Assembly: GCA_002296525.1 (NCBI GenBank)
Contig: DBIA01000035.1
Span: 124,001 to 188,000 of the forward strand
Origin: Candidatus Neomicrothrix sp. UBA814
GTDB taxonomy: Bacteria; Actinomycetota; Acidimicrobiia; Acidimicrobiales; Poriferisodalaceae
Direction of reading: 5' to 3'
Length of the DNA: 64,000 nt
Shown in pieces: positions 1 through 7,963 of the stretch (position 1 is its first letter; each line of letters begins with the position of its first letter). The position numbers and the translations under genes are program-made. The notes below the pieces were generated by a model, which did no database searches, was not told the origin of the DNA, and saw only the letters and a program-made list of their open reading frames with translations.

Positions 1-174
1 GTGCCGATTGCTTGGAAGCAGACCCCAGACAGGCTGGAGCTTGTTGACTTAGTCTTAAGCCAAGAAATCGAATACGTAAGAGCTCACATACCCGAACAAA
101 TCCGTCAAAGACACACTGCGATTCTAGAAGGAAACCCCTTACCCACCTCAGAGATTTGGGAAGGGTATGAGTAA
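1..174 (+). CDS. C-terminal end of an unknown protein (partial)
   Basis: The first frame is open from the window edge to a TAA, giving 57 residues ending in EIWEGYE. The codon at base 1 is GTG, but the gene most likely starts upstream of the window. The stretch is hydrophilic and helical-looking, with no motif I recognise. It converges on the molybdopterin oxidoreductase gene with only four bases between the two stop codons, which supports it being a real gene end. I do not assign a function. Confidence 0.55.
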   Translation: MPIAWKQTPDRLELVDLVLSQEIEYVRAHIPEQIRQRHTAILEGNPLPTSEIWEGYE

Positions 175-178
175 CGAT

Positions 179-2476
179 CTATCCAGGTATCGCTTCTAAG
201 CGCGCTCGCACATGTTTGTGGTGAGGTGTCAGAGCTAACCAATCGCGATCTTCAATATCGGTCAACTCATTCACTGACACACCGTGGATCTTGTGCTCCC
301 CGTTCTCGTCGGGGTACTCCATACCAAAGCCGTGAGGGAGGCTGACCTGACCTTCCATCATCGTGTCGGTTATGTCTGCCGGAGCCTCGGCCTCACCGCG
401 TTTTGTGATAACTCGAACCCTCTGACCGTCCGCTACCCCCAGCCGTTCAGCATCAAGCGGGTTAATGCGCAATGCCCCGTCCTTGTCTTTCTTTCGCCAC
501 GACGGATCTCGAATCACGTCGTTAACCGTTGAACCTCGATGTTCTCCAGCGCTCAGGACAAACGGAAATGCGTCGGTAGGAGAGGCGGGTTCTTCCGACG
601 CTAAACCTCGCAGCTCGTCTACCAATTCTTCTATGTGAATGTGAATTTTGCCGTCTGGAGTTTTGATTCGGTCGAAACTGGTTGAGTAATCGCTAGTGCT
701 GAAAATCATCCCTGATTTCGCGTTGATTAGCGCATCAAACAGGTTGTTAGCGAGTTCTAGGCCATCGCCTTTAATGCCGGCCTCCCGGATTGCGTCAGGA
801 AAACGCATTGAGGCTTGCATTGCTGAGCCGAACATGATGGCCGCTGGACCCATCTCACCGAGGCTCTGTCCAAGAGAACGGTATAGCGCAGTGGGTAGTT
901 TGGCGCCAAGGTCTGGATTCTCCGAGGACAGGCGTGTGAATGTCTCTATAAACGCTTCGCGGCTTTCCTTAGCTGCTTCGGCTAGTTCTTCGACACCGTC
1001 GGGTTCTCCGCCCATTGCCTCAACTAAACGTGAATATATTTCAGCTTCGGGCAGAGTGTCACCTAAGGGTTCGAAAATTGGCTGGCGTATATGGAAATAG
1101 TTTGAGGGCATCTCTCCTGCGAAAAACGTTGCTTCGGGCTTTTCGTATTGAGAGGAGGCAGGTAACACGTAATGGGCTTGACGCGCTGTCTCAGTCATGG
1201 CGACATCGATTACTACGAGACATTCGAGCTTGGCGAATGCCTCTCGGAAGCGTTTGGAATCAGGCAACGTATGTACCGGGTTCGAGGAATCGACGATCAT
1301 GCCCCTGAATCGGTCGGGATGGTCGGTATCAATTGCATCGGGAATGGCTGCACATGCAACTAGTCCACAGAGCATGGGCGTACCAGTGACGGGTTCGGTC
1401 GCACCCTCAGCGCTATGACCACAAATGGGCGCCAACCGTGTGGGAATGTTCATTCCGCCTTCATTTCCGAAGTTCCCAGTCAGCAGAAATAACAGTCGCT
1501 GGAGCCAACTGTTTAAGGTCGAGTGCGGAGCCATCTCGATGCCCAAATCCTCTTCAGTCGCTAATGACTTCGCTTTAGCCATTGTCCGCGCTGCGGATCT
1601 CAACTCTTCTTCTGGGATTCCGCACTTCCGGGCGTAGTCAGTGACATCGACCTCATCAAGTAGGGGTCTTAAATCCTCCCAGCCAACGCACTGTTCATTA
1701 AGAAACTTGTCATCGGTAAGACCTTCTTGAGTCATTACCGCCAGAACTGCCGCTAAGGCCCAGGCATCGGTGCCAGGCTTAACGCGCAGATGGTGGTCGG
1801 AGATATTTGCTGTTTCCGATACTCGAGGGTCGAATACAACAATTTTTCGTTCGTCATCATTTTTTATGGCATTTAGAACATTCCTAGCCTCGGGGAAGCC
1901 GTGACTGTGCCAAGGGTTCTTGCCGATGAACACGGCGCAGTCCGTGTGATGGAAATCGGGCGAGGCCCCGATGTCCTGGCGACCGAAGAACTTGCCTTGG
2001 ACCCAGTACATGCCCGTCTTCTCTTGTGCCAGAGCGTTACTGCGGTACTGCATTCCAAGGGTTTGCATAACGCTGCGGACATACGCGCCACCAGTGTGGT
2101 TGCCCTGGCCACCACCGCCGTAGTACATGATTTTGTCGCCACCGTAAGAGTCGCGAATGCCAACAAGTTGATCGGCGACTTCTTTAATTGCTTGGTCCCA
2201 ACTGATTTCCTGGAAGGTTCCATCATCCATTCTCTTCAGCGGAGCAGTAAGGCGGTCGCGTCCGTTTTGATAGTGGTTGACGCGGAGTCCTTTTTCGCAG
2301 GTGTAGCCCTTGCTAGCTGGATGGTCTTTGTCGCCTCGCACGCGAGTGATTTCCCGGCCATCTATTCGCACCTCGATCCCGCAATTGGCAGAGCACAGAA
2401 CACATGCAGTTTTGTGCCACTCCTTTGTGGGGTCAACATCGGTATCAGACTCGAGAGCTGCATCATTTTCGGCCAC
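179..2476 (-). CDS. Molybdopterin-dependent oxidoreductase (formate dehydrogenase/nitrate reductase-like catalytic subunit)
   Basis: A 765-residue member of the Mo/W-bisPGD oxidoreductase family. The N-terminal 4Fe-4S site is complete (Cys25, Cys28, Cys32, Cys60). It is followed by the molybdopterin domain, including FDPRVSETA and TAR..HYVLPA-type segments, and by a C-terminal molydopterin dinucleotide-binding domain near residues 630-755 (SAGEHRGSTVND, LPHGFGMEY). The position that normally holds the Mo-ligating Cys, Sec or Ser lies in the segment NALAQEKTG (147-155) and carries none of these. No small electron-transfer or membrane subunit is adjacent apart from the ferredoxin on the other strand, so the substrate and partner are unknown. 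The GTG start has a GGAG box 7 bases upstream. A mobA gene at 55.6 kb would supply the guanylyl cofactor step. The family is certain; the reaction is not. Confidence 0.9.
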   Translation of the reverse strand: MAENDAALESDTDVDPTKEWHKTACVLCSANCGIEVRIDGREITRVRGDKDHPASKGYTCEKGLRVNHYQNGRDRLTAPLKRMDDGTFQEISWDQAIKEVADQLVGIRDSYGGDKIMYYGGGGQGNHTGGAYVRSVMQTLGMQYRSNALAQEKTGMYWVQGKFFGRQDIGASPDFHHTDCAVFIGKNPWHSHGFPEARNVLNAIKNDDERKIVVFDPRVSETANISDHHLRVKPGTDAWALAAVLAVMTQEGLTDDKFLNEQCVGWEDLRPLLDEVDVTDYARKCGIPEEELRSAARTMAKAKSLATEEDLGIEMAPHSTLNSWLQRLLFLLTGNFGNEGGMNIPTRLAPICGHSAEGATEPVTGTPMLCGLVACAAIPDAIDTDHPDRFRGMIVDSSNPVHTLPDSKRFREAFAKLECLVVIDVAMTETARQAHYVLPASSQYEKPEATFFAGEMPSNYFHIRQPIFEPLGDTLPEAEIYSRLVEAMGGEPDGVEELAEAAKESREAFIETFTRLSSENPDLGAKLPTALYRSLGQSLGEMGPAAIMFGSAMQASMRFPDAIREAGIKGDGLELANNLFDALINAKSGMIFSTSDYSTSFDRIKTPDGKIHIHIEELVDELRGLASEEPASPTDAFPFVLSAGEHRGSTVNDVIRDPSWRKKDKDGALRINPLDAERLGVADGQRVRVITKRGEAEAPADITDTMMEGQVSLPHGFGMEYPDENGEHKIHGVSVNELTDIEDRDWLALTPHHKHVRARLEAIPG

Positions 2477-2628
2477 GGTTTAACTCCTTGTGCTTTTTCC
2501 ATATTAGGTGGAATTTGCGAGGTTGGCCCTGTTGCTCAATGAGCAGCGTTGGTCATAACTCTAAAAAAGGTTTGATCGCAAATAGCGCTAAGTTATTGAT
2601 GAGGCACCAATAGTTGGAGGAACAGCAA

Positions 2629-2823
2629 ATGCGAGTGAAGGTCGATGCTGAGAAATGTCAAGGGCACAATCGTTGTTTCTCTCTTGCCGTGGAGCTGTTC
2701 GATGTTGACGATTACGGTTACGCAACAGAAATTGGTGATGGGGAAGTGCCGCCAGACCTAGAAGATAAAGCTCGATTAGCTGCAGCGAACTGCCCCGAGT
2801 TCGCAATTACTCTTGAAGAGTAG
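2629..2823 (+). CDS. Small P450-type ferredoxin
   Basis: A 64-residue single-cluster ferredoxin of the type that feeds electrons to actinobacterial cytochromes P450 and some other oxygenases. The cluster residues are Cys10, Cys16 and Cys55-Pro56; the second position of the classical 4Fe motif is His13 (C-Q-G-H-N-R-C), so a 3Fe-4S or unusual 4Fe cluster is expected. I chose the ATG at 2629 because a GGAGG box sits 8 bases upstream; an in-frame TTG at 2614 overlaps that box. There is no P450 or ferredoxin reductase in the window. The neighbouring molybdopterin oxidoreductase is divergent, about 150 bases away, and could be the partner, but that is inference. Confidence 0.88.
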   Translation: MRVKVDAEKCQGHNRCFSLAVELFDVDDYGYATEIGDGEVPPDLEDKARLAAANCPEFAITLEE

Positions 2824-3001
2824 AGGCGCCAGGTAGTTTGTTGCGAAGATCAGCCACCATTTCGCCAGCTCCCCAAGAATTGCCTTCTAAGGCAAGCAAG
2901 ATGTCAACCAAATTGTTATCTCGGATTTGTTCGAGTTCGCGAATCGTTAAATGACCTGATTGCGCGTCTGACTGACTTCCGATTCGTTCAACGATTGGCA
3001 A
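2807..3001 (-). CDS. Small hypothetical protein
   Basis: A 64-residue frame starting at TTG, with a GGAGG box 4 bases upstream, and ending inside the last 17 bases of the convergent ferredoxin gene. Its composition looks like a real protein: a charged amphipathic helix (LTIRELEQIRDNN), a hydrophobic stretch (LVDILLALEG) and a second helix (GAGEMVADLRNKL). I do not recognise the family. It could form an operon with the SDR upstream, 135 bases away. The alternative is a chance frame; the protein-like composition and the Shine-Dalgarno box argue against that. Confidence 0.5.
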   Translation of the reverse strand: MPIVERIGSQSDAQSGHLTIRELEQIRDNNLVDILLALEGNSWGAGEMVADLRNKLPGASTLQE

Positions 3002-3136
3002 AAAACCTCCGCACAGGAAGCCGTCTAAGCGATTGGCAGCATTGCCGCTTGGTATTAAGTACTGACGCTAAGTCCGATAAGCAGCGGAGCTACAAGTTCG
3101 GGTCGATTATTGAGGCCAAGAAACACCGCGCCAATA

Positions 3137-3886
3137 TCAGCGCCGAGTTAGACGTTGCCACGATGTTTGAGCAAGACGTGACGACAAGAAGGGTCTCACT
3201 ACCCGGTAGGCGATCCCCGGAACGGTAACAACGCGCTTGCGCACCAGAGCACGGTTTGCCGCTGCGACGACATCCTCAGGTTCGAGCCACATCCAACCTG
3301 GGACCTTCGACGAAAGGTGGTCAAGACCTGCCCGTCGGTGCAAATCCGTTCGCACGTAACCTGGGCACAATGCGGCAACTCGAACACCGCTTGCTCGAAC
3401 TTCTAGGTCGAGGCTTCTGGCGTAGGAGGTTGCGAATGCTTTTGATGCCGCATAAGCAGCAGATTTCTTCATTGGCACGAACGCGGCGATGCTGGAGACA
3501 ATGATCACCTCGCCTTTACCAGCGGACACCATCGCAGGAACGAGTGCCTCGCATAGTCGCGTTATACCAGCTGTCATCAAGTATGCGGTTGCATCGATTT
3601 GATCTCTAGCTAGCGAACCTATCGACGCAGCGAGCGTCACTCCGGCATTCGCAACCAGTGTCTCAACGTCATCGCAGGCATCAATGAGATCATCGACACC
3701 CGAAGCAGATGAAAGATCAACCGCTATCGGGCGGGCTCGTCCACCAAGTGCCTTGACCTCGTCTGAGACGCGACTGAGTCCGCTTGAGGACCGAGCGGCC
3801 AAGATCACGTCGCTACCTTGAGCTGCATAGTGAAGCGCGAAAGCGCGACCAATTCCAGAAGATGCGCCGGTTATGAGAACACTCAC
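3137..3886 (-). CDS. Short-chain dehydrogenase/reductase
   Basis: A 249-residue classical SDR. It has the NAD(P)-binding motif TGASSGIG at residues 6-13, NAGV in the middle of the Rossmann fold, the catalytic Ser in IIVSSIAAF, and YAASK carrying the Tyr-Lys pair; PGYVRTDLH follows the active site. The C-terminal tail (PGIAYRVVRPFLSSRL) resembles DltE/YdfG-like SDRs whose last segment is basic and possibly membrane-associated. The substrate cannot be read from the sequence. The GTG start has only a weak purine box (GGCGG) directly before it. It is divergent from the zinc-ribbon gene, with 76 bases between the starts. Confidence 0.88.
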   Translation of the reverse strand: MSVLITGASSGIGRAFALHYAAQGSDVILAARSSSGLSRVSDEVKALGGRARPIAVDLSSASGVDDLIDACDDVETLVANAGVTLAASIGSLARDQIDATAYLMTAGITRLCEALVPAMVSAGKGEVIIVSSIAAFVPMKKSAAYAASKAFATSYARSLDLEVRASGVRVAALCPGYVRTDLHRRAGLDHLSSKVPGWMWLEPEDVVAAANRALVRKRVVTVPGIAYRVVRPFLSSRLAQTSWQRLTRR

Positions 3887-3962
3887 CCGCCGATCATGTC
3901 AGATCTAGAGCGCCAAAAAGAAAAGTAAAGGAACGATTACACCTGGGTGAAATACTCAAAAG

Positions 3963-4220
3963 GTGAGTTACGACGCGACCACGGGAATTGGCAAAACGAA
4001 TCTGTCGATGGACTCAGACCCCGAGTCACCCACGTATTCAGAGATCGAGTTCGATTGCCCCCGATGTCATAAGCCAGTCATGGCCCGCTTCTATGGACCG
4101 TGTGAAAACTGCCGCCAAGAGTTGAGGGCAAAGTTTGAGCCTGAGGCCCAAGAGGTCGAGGCGCCGAAATTTGAGCCGAAAATGAATGTGACGCCCAACG
4201 CGGTTGCCACTAAGGAATAA
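3963..4220 (+). CDS. Small zinc-ribbon protein
   Basis: An 85-residue protein with two CxxC knuckles (Cys32, Cys35, Cys47, Cys50) separated by an ARFYGP loop. That is a plain zinc ribbon, followed by a conserved-looking tail containing PKMNVTPNAVATK. From memory, similar short proteins occur across Acidimicrobiia; their function is unknown to me, and transcription or translation accessory roles are only guesses. It starts at GTG with no clear Shine-Dalgarno box. A strong intrinsic terminator begins 13 bases after the stop codon. Confidence 0.75.
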   Translation: MSYDATTGIGKTNLSMDSDPESPTYSEIEFDCPRCHKPVMARFYGPCENCRQELRAKFEPEAQEVEAPKFEPKMNVTPNAVATKE

Positions 4221-4249
4221 AACGACAAAAGACCGCCCCGAAGGGCGGC
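4221..4249 (+). repeat. 29-base direct repeat, copy 1 (terminator cassette)
   Basis: Identical to 4407-4435. It spans an AACGACAAAAGA leader plus the terminator hairpin, and begins right after a stop codon in both copies. The two copies bracket the 46-residue membrane-protein gene. Confidence 0.9.
4233..4248. terminator. Intrinsic terminator, copy 1
   Basis: A perfect 6-bp GC stem (CCGCCC / GGGCGG) with a CGAA tetraloop, preceded by an A-rich run. It is palindromic, so it could act in both directions. It belongs to a 29-base sequence (4221-4249) repeated exactly at 4407-4435. Confidence 0.8.
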
Positions 4250-4267
4250 AGCATTAGAATCTGAATT

Positions 4268-4408
4268 GTGAAGTGTCGTCCATCGTCGGCGGTAGTTGGT
4301 GTTGTGGTAGGCGCGTTCTTGTTGGCAACTACTCAACTGCATCTCATCGCTGTGTTGGGTCTGGGTGTCGGTTCAGCTTTTGTGTATGAACTAAAGAAAG
4401 CCCGATAA
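4268..4408 (+). CDS. Small single-span membrane protein
   Basis: A 46-residue frame from GTG to TAA. After a short basic N terminus (MKCRPSS) it is strongly hydrophobic (AVVGVVVGAFLLATTQ, then HLIAVLGLGVGSAFVY) and ends in a basic ELKKAR tail. This is either one long or two short membrane segments with positive-inside ends. The stop codon overlaps the second copy of the 29-base terminator repeat, the same arrangement as the upstream gene. There is no clear Shine-Dalgarno box. Small membrane proteins of this kind are common in phage and element cargo; the function here is unknown. Confidence 0.5.
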   Translation: MKCRPSSAVVGVVVGAFLLATTQLHLIAVLGLGVGSAFVYELKKAR

Positions 4409-4435
4409 CGACAAAAGACCGCCCCGAAGGGCGGC
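4407..4435 (+). repeat. 29-base direct repeat, copy 2 (terminator cassette)
   Basis: Exact copy of 4221-4249, beginning inside the stop codon of the small membrane-protein gene. It contains the hairpin at 4419-4434 and lies 65 bases beyond the stop of the opposing integrase gene. Confidence 0.9.
4419..4434. terminator. Intrinsic terminator, copy 2
   Basis: The same CCGCCC-CGAA-GGGCGG hairpin as at 4233. It sits between two converging genes, so it could end transcription of both the membrane-protein gene and the integrase. Confidence 0.8.
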
Positions 4436-4500
4436 CATTGTCGGAGTGTTTGGTTTGTGCGTTTTATGCTGTCGCGATGTGGAGTTGGATAGCTAACGCG

Positions 4501-5430
4501 CTAGCGGCGTCTCTCCTCGCAGAATGCCAAACCGTTCAGCAAATACTTGGCTTGACGAACGCCCTTCTTCGTTCGAAGTTTCTTTCGCTTGGCTCTGGCC
4601 TCCTTGTATTGGGCATAGAGAACGGGCGGCACCACGGGGCTGGTGTATTGAATGGGGTTTCCGTCGTCGTCGCTGATCACTTTGCCGCGCAGTTGCATGT
4701 GGCCAGCGCACGACGGGCTGTCGAGAATCCTAGAAACCGCGTGGGTACTCCAATTGGTGCTGCCCCGTGACATTGGGTAGCCGCTTTCACGGGCGTACTG
4801 AGCAATCTTTGCGAAGCTCTCGCCCGCGACGTACATCTCCGCGAATTCAGCAAGGATGCGTTGCCGCTCAGGGATGATCTCGTATTGAAAAGTTCCGTCA
4901 GCATCACGGGTGACGTTGAATGGATAGGGGTTCGGCCCACCCATGAAGTCTTTTCTTTCTTCTGCAATCTTCTTGCCTGCCACGACTCGTTCTTGAAGTC
5001 GTGACACTTCAGCGCGTGCCAGTTCAGCAATAAGCGGCCCAACGATTCTTGACTCAGATGAATCTGAATCCCAATCACAGGTGATGACTCGACCGCCCGT
5101 GCCCTGTTCACACGCTTCGTAAATCTTGACCAACTGGCCAATGCCTTGGCGCGTCAATCGATCCATCTGCGAACCAACGAGAACGTCGTATTCGAACCCC
5201 AACCCAGCGAGTGCTTTGTCCCACTCGGGCCTGTCGTGATTCTTGACATGGGAAGCGCTCGTCCCGACTTTTTCGGTGAACTCAGCGACCACTTCAAATT
5301 CTTCAAGAATTTTCTCAATGTCGGCCATTTGACGGGTGAAACTTCGATTATTCCCCCGCCTTGGATCGAGGCTCGACTTACGCAGGTAAACCGCTGCTCG
5401 ACCCTTGTACTTCTTCGTGTTCATTTCCAT
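4501..5430 (-). CDS. Serine integrase (large serine recombinase), C-terminally shortened
   Basis: A 309-residue site-specific recombinase. Residues about 10-150 form the resolvase catalytic domain (AAVYLRKSS with the nucleophilic Ser, SFTRQMADI, and the SQMDRLTR helix). Residues about 160-290 match the Recombinase domain of large serine integrases (GGPNPYPF, FAEMYVAGESFAKIA, SRILDSPSCAGHM). The protein stops right after the first strand and cysteine of the zinc ribbon (YLLNGLAFCEERRR), so the second knuckle, zinc ribbon and coiled coil are missing. Full-length relatives are usually 450 residues or more. The two other frames downstream show no Cys-rich continuation, so a simple frameshift is not evident. 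It is probably a decayed or minimal mobile-element integrase and may be inactive. The start is ATG with an AAGGGTT box. Confidence 0.85.
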   Translation of the reverse strand: MEMNTKKYKGRAAVYLRKSSLDPRRGNNRSFTRQMADIEKILEEFEVVAEFTEKVGTSASHVKNHDRPEWDKALAGLGFEYDVLVGSQMDRLTRQGIGQLVKIYEACEQGTGGRVITCDWDSDSSESRIVGPLIAELARAEVSRLQERVVAGKKIAEERKDFMGGPNPYPFNVTRDADGTFQYEIIPERQRILAEFAEMYVAGESFAKIAQYARESGYPMSRGSTNWSTHAVSRILDSPSCAGHMQLRGKVISDDDGNPIQYTSPVVPPVLYAQYKEARAKRKKLRTKKGVRQAKYLLNGLAFCEERRR

Positions 5431-5492
5431 AACCCTTTAAACGTTGATTTCTCAGGGTTTGTTCAAAATGACCACTTAGGGGACTAACCCAG

Positions 5493-5498
5493 TAAGTT
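5493..5498 (+). promoter_or_regulatory. -10 box of a leaderless promoter
   Basis: TAAGTT followed by six bases and then the ATG of the methyltransferase, so the transcript would begin at or next to the start codon. Confidence 0.5.
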
Positions 5499-5504
5499 TG
5501 GAGA

Positions 5505-6311
5505 ATGGTAAAACGCGACGTTTACACTCACGGGCACCAACCTGCAGCAGTCAACCAACACGCGAAGCGAACAGCTAAAGCATCAGCAGCCTTTTGTCGT
5601 GACGTGATCTCATCGAACTCTCGAATTCTCGACGTCGGGTGTGGGCCAGCGTCCATTTCTGTTGGTTTAGCGGAGTGGGCAGACCAGGGGTTCGTCACTG
5701 CAATCGACCTCGGAGATCAAATCCTCGAGACAGCCAACCAGACGATCCGAAATGCGGGTACTGCGAACATAGTTGTTGAGCAAGCGTCCGTATACGAGTT
5801 GCCGTATGAAGACCACTCGTTTGATGTGACGTACGCCCATCAAGTTCTGCAACATCTCGCTGACCCGGTTCTGGCAATAACAGAGATGGCTCGAGTTACG
5901 AAGAGGGGTGGTTATGTAGCCGTTCGAGACGCAGATTATTACACGATGTCCTGTAGCCCTGAATCGGAGATGATCGATGAATGGCGACGGATTTATCGAT
6001 TGGTGGCGAGACACAATGGCGCCGAACCAGACGCCGGACGACATCTTCTGGGCTGGTTCCATCAAGCGGGAATTCGCTCAGTCAGGTGTTCGGCGTCAGT
6101 AGGTGTATATGCCACTACAGAAGAAAGAGAAGATTGGGGGCTTTCTTGGGCGGATCGCTGTTTAACCACGGGCTTTTCCGAGCAAGCAATCGAATATGGT
6201 TATGCCTCTAGATCAGAACTAGAGGCACTGGCCGAAGGTTGGCGTGAGTGGGCTGCTAACCCGGATGGCTATTTCCAGTTCATCAATGGCGAAGCCGTAG
6301 CTCAGGTCTAG
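5505..6311 (+). CDS. Class I SAM-dependent methyltransferase
   Basis: A 268-residue methyltransferase of the UbiE/MenG-like class. Motif I is ILDVGCGPASI (about residues 42-52), the acidic residue ending strand 2 is in TAIDLGDQIL, and motif II lies in HSFDVTYAHQVLQHLADP. The C-terminal part (RHNGAEPDAGRHLLGWF) resembles methyltransferases of small metabolites rather than of proteins or RNA. The acceptor is unknown. The FadD-type ligase starts 28 bases downstream and may be co-transcribed. The ATG is preceded at six bases by a TANNNT box. Confidence 0.88.
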   Translation: MVKRDVYTHGHQPAAVNQHAKRTAKASAAFCRDVISSNSRILDVGCGPASISVGLAEWADQGFVTAIDLGDQILETANQTIRNAGTANIVVEQASVYELPYEDHSFDVTYAHQVLQHLADPVLAITEMARVTKRGGYVAVRDADYYTMSCSPESEMIDEWRRIYRLVARHNGAEPDAGRHLLGWFHQAGIRSVRCSASVGVYATTEEREDWGLSWADRCLTTGFSEQAIEYGYASRSELEALAEGWREWAANPDGYFQFINGEAVAQV

Positions 6312-6339
6312 AGCGTTACGAGAGGACATCGAAAAAGAA

Positions 6340-7929
6340 ATGACCACACCAATTCCAGATAATTTCCCTGCTTTGGTTGCACGTGCGGCAACAGACTTTG
6401 GGTCAAGCCAAGCAATTTCTGATGGCGACGTCAGTTTCGATTTTGTCGAAATGAGCCGGCGGATTGACAAAGCATCAGCGTCGCTTGTGGCTTCGGGTAT
6501 CAACCCAGGGGATCGCGTGGCGGTTTGGGCCCCTAACTCTTGGGAATGGGTAGTCGCTGCAATGGGTGTTTTTGGAGCAGGAGCAGTCTTGGTCCCTGTT
6601 AACACCCGATTCAAAGGGCGGGAAGCAGCATTCGTTCTTCAAAAAGCTGAAGTGAAACTTCTATTTACTGTCGTGGGATTCTTGGGGAATGACTATGTAA
6701 CTGATTTGAGAGAATCAGGAGAACAGGTTGAGTCTTTGCAGGACGTGGTAATCCTTCGAGGCGACATACCTGAAGGCACCACTTCATTTGAGGACTTTCT
6801 TTCTCGAAGTACCGAAGTTCATCAGCAAGAAGCGAAAAGTCGGGCATCGAAAATTTCTGGTTCAGATTTAGGTCTAATTATGTTCACCTCAGGCACGACC
6901 GGTGTCCCCAAGGGCGTAATGGTTGAACAGGGTCCGATCATTCGCGGTTTTACTCACTATGCACGTGAGTTGGGTATGAGGCAGGGCGATCGCATGTTGA
7001 TCGTCAATCCGTTTTTCCATGCATTTGGGTTCAACGGAGCCATTAATCCTTGTTTCATTCATGGGGCGACGATGCTCCCTCACCCTGTATTTGATGTAGC
7101 TACTGTTCTGCAGCGGATCCAGGATGACAAGGTCACGGTCTTCCCAGGCCCTCCGGCTATCTTCCAGGGCCTAATTAACTACGTGCATCTAGATGAGTAC
7201 GACACCTCATCGCTGCGCTCGGCTGTCACCGGTGCCGCAAGTATCCCGGTTGAGACAGTGGTCGATATGAGAGATCGGTTGGGATTCGAAACTGTCGTTA
7301 CTGCCTACGGGATGACCGAAACCCACGGCCTGGTAACCATCTGTGCTGCCGATGACCCACCTGAAGTCGTCGCAACTACAAGCGGCAAAGCTGTGCCTGG
7401 GATGGAGCTAAGGCTTGTGGATGATGAAGGTAAGGACGTAGCACAGGGAGAGCCGGGAGAGCTTTTGGTCAAAGGGTATGCGGTCATGCGCGGTTACCTA
7501 GACGAGCCTGAACAAACGGCTGAAACCATTGATGAAGATGGGTGGATGCGCACCGGAGATATTTGCGTTATGGACGCAGCCGGCTATATCGATATAACTG
7601 ATCGCAAAAAGGACATGTTCATCAACGGTGGGTTCAATGCCTACCCGGCAGAGATAGAGGCCATGATGCTTGAACATCAAGCAGTTGGGCAGGTTGCAGT
7701 AATTGGTGTCCCCGACGAACGCCTTGGCGAAGTCGCCGCTGCTTTCGTTGTGCCAGCACCAACAGGGCCGCCCGATCTCGAAGAACTAGGCGAATGGTGC
7801 AAAAAGCAGATGGCTAACTATAAGGTCCCGCGCTATTTCTGGGTTGTTGAAGAGCTGCCACTCAATCCATCGAACAAGGTCTTGAAAACGGAACTCCGCG
7901 ATATGGCTACGGAGCTTCTTGCCCGATAG
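6340..7929 (+). CDS. Acyl-CoA ligase, FadD3-like
   Basis: A 529-residue member of the ANL superfamily that forms an acyl-AMP and then an acyl-CoA. It has the P-loop FTSGTTGVPKG, the A5 motif TAYGMTETHG, the hinge DRKKDMFINGGFNAYPAEIE and the C-terminal catalytic Lys in PSNKVLKTELRD. The segment around PFFHAFGFNGAINPC and FPGPPAIFQGLI is close, from memory, to actinobacterial FadD3, which activates the steroid ring-C/D propionate HIP, but other carboxylic acids are possible. It is followed by convergent aldolase and CoA-transferase genes, consistent with a catabolic locus. Confidence 0.9.
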   Translation: MTTPIPDNFPALVARAATDFGSSQAISDGDVSFDFVEMSRRIDKASASLVASGINPGDRVAVWAPNSWEWVVAAMGVFGAGAVLVPVNTRFKGREAAFVLQKAEVKLLFTVVGFLGNDYVTDLRESGEQVESLQDVVILRGDIPEGTTSFEDFLSRSTEVHQQEAKSRASKISGSDLGLIMFTSGTTGVPKGVMVEQGPIIRGFTHYARELGMRQGDRMLIVNPFFHAFGFNGAINPCFIHGATMLPHPVFDVATVLQRIQDDKVTVFPGPPAIFQGLINYVHLDEYDTSSLRSAVTGAASIPVETVVDMRDRLGFETVVTAYGMTETHGLVTICAADDPPEVVATTSGKAVPGMELRLVDDEGKDVAQGEPGELLVKGYAVMRGYLDEPEQTAETIDEDGWMRTGDICVMDAAGYIDITDRKKDMFINGGFNAYPAEIEAMMLEHQAVGQVAVIGVPDERLGEVAAAFVVPAPTGPPDLEELGEWCKKQMANYKVPRYFWVVEELPLNPSNKVLKTELRDMATELLAR

Positions 7930-7963
7930 TGGTCTCTGGAAGAGTTAGTGGCTGTCTAGATTG

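Noticed and set aside
1901..2542. 213-codon plus-strand frame opposite the molybdopterin gene
   Set aside because: Antisense shadow of a well-supported conserved gene.
3887..5504. Direct-repeat attachment sites bounding an integrated element
   Set aside because: Apart from the 29-base terminator repeat, which does not enclose the integrase, no matching pair could be found by eye.
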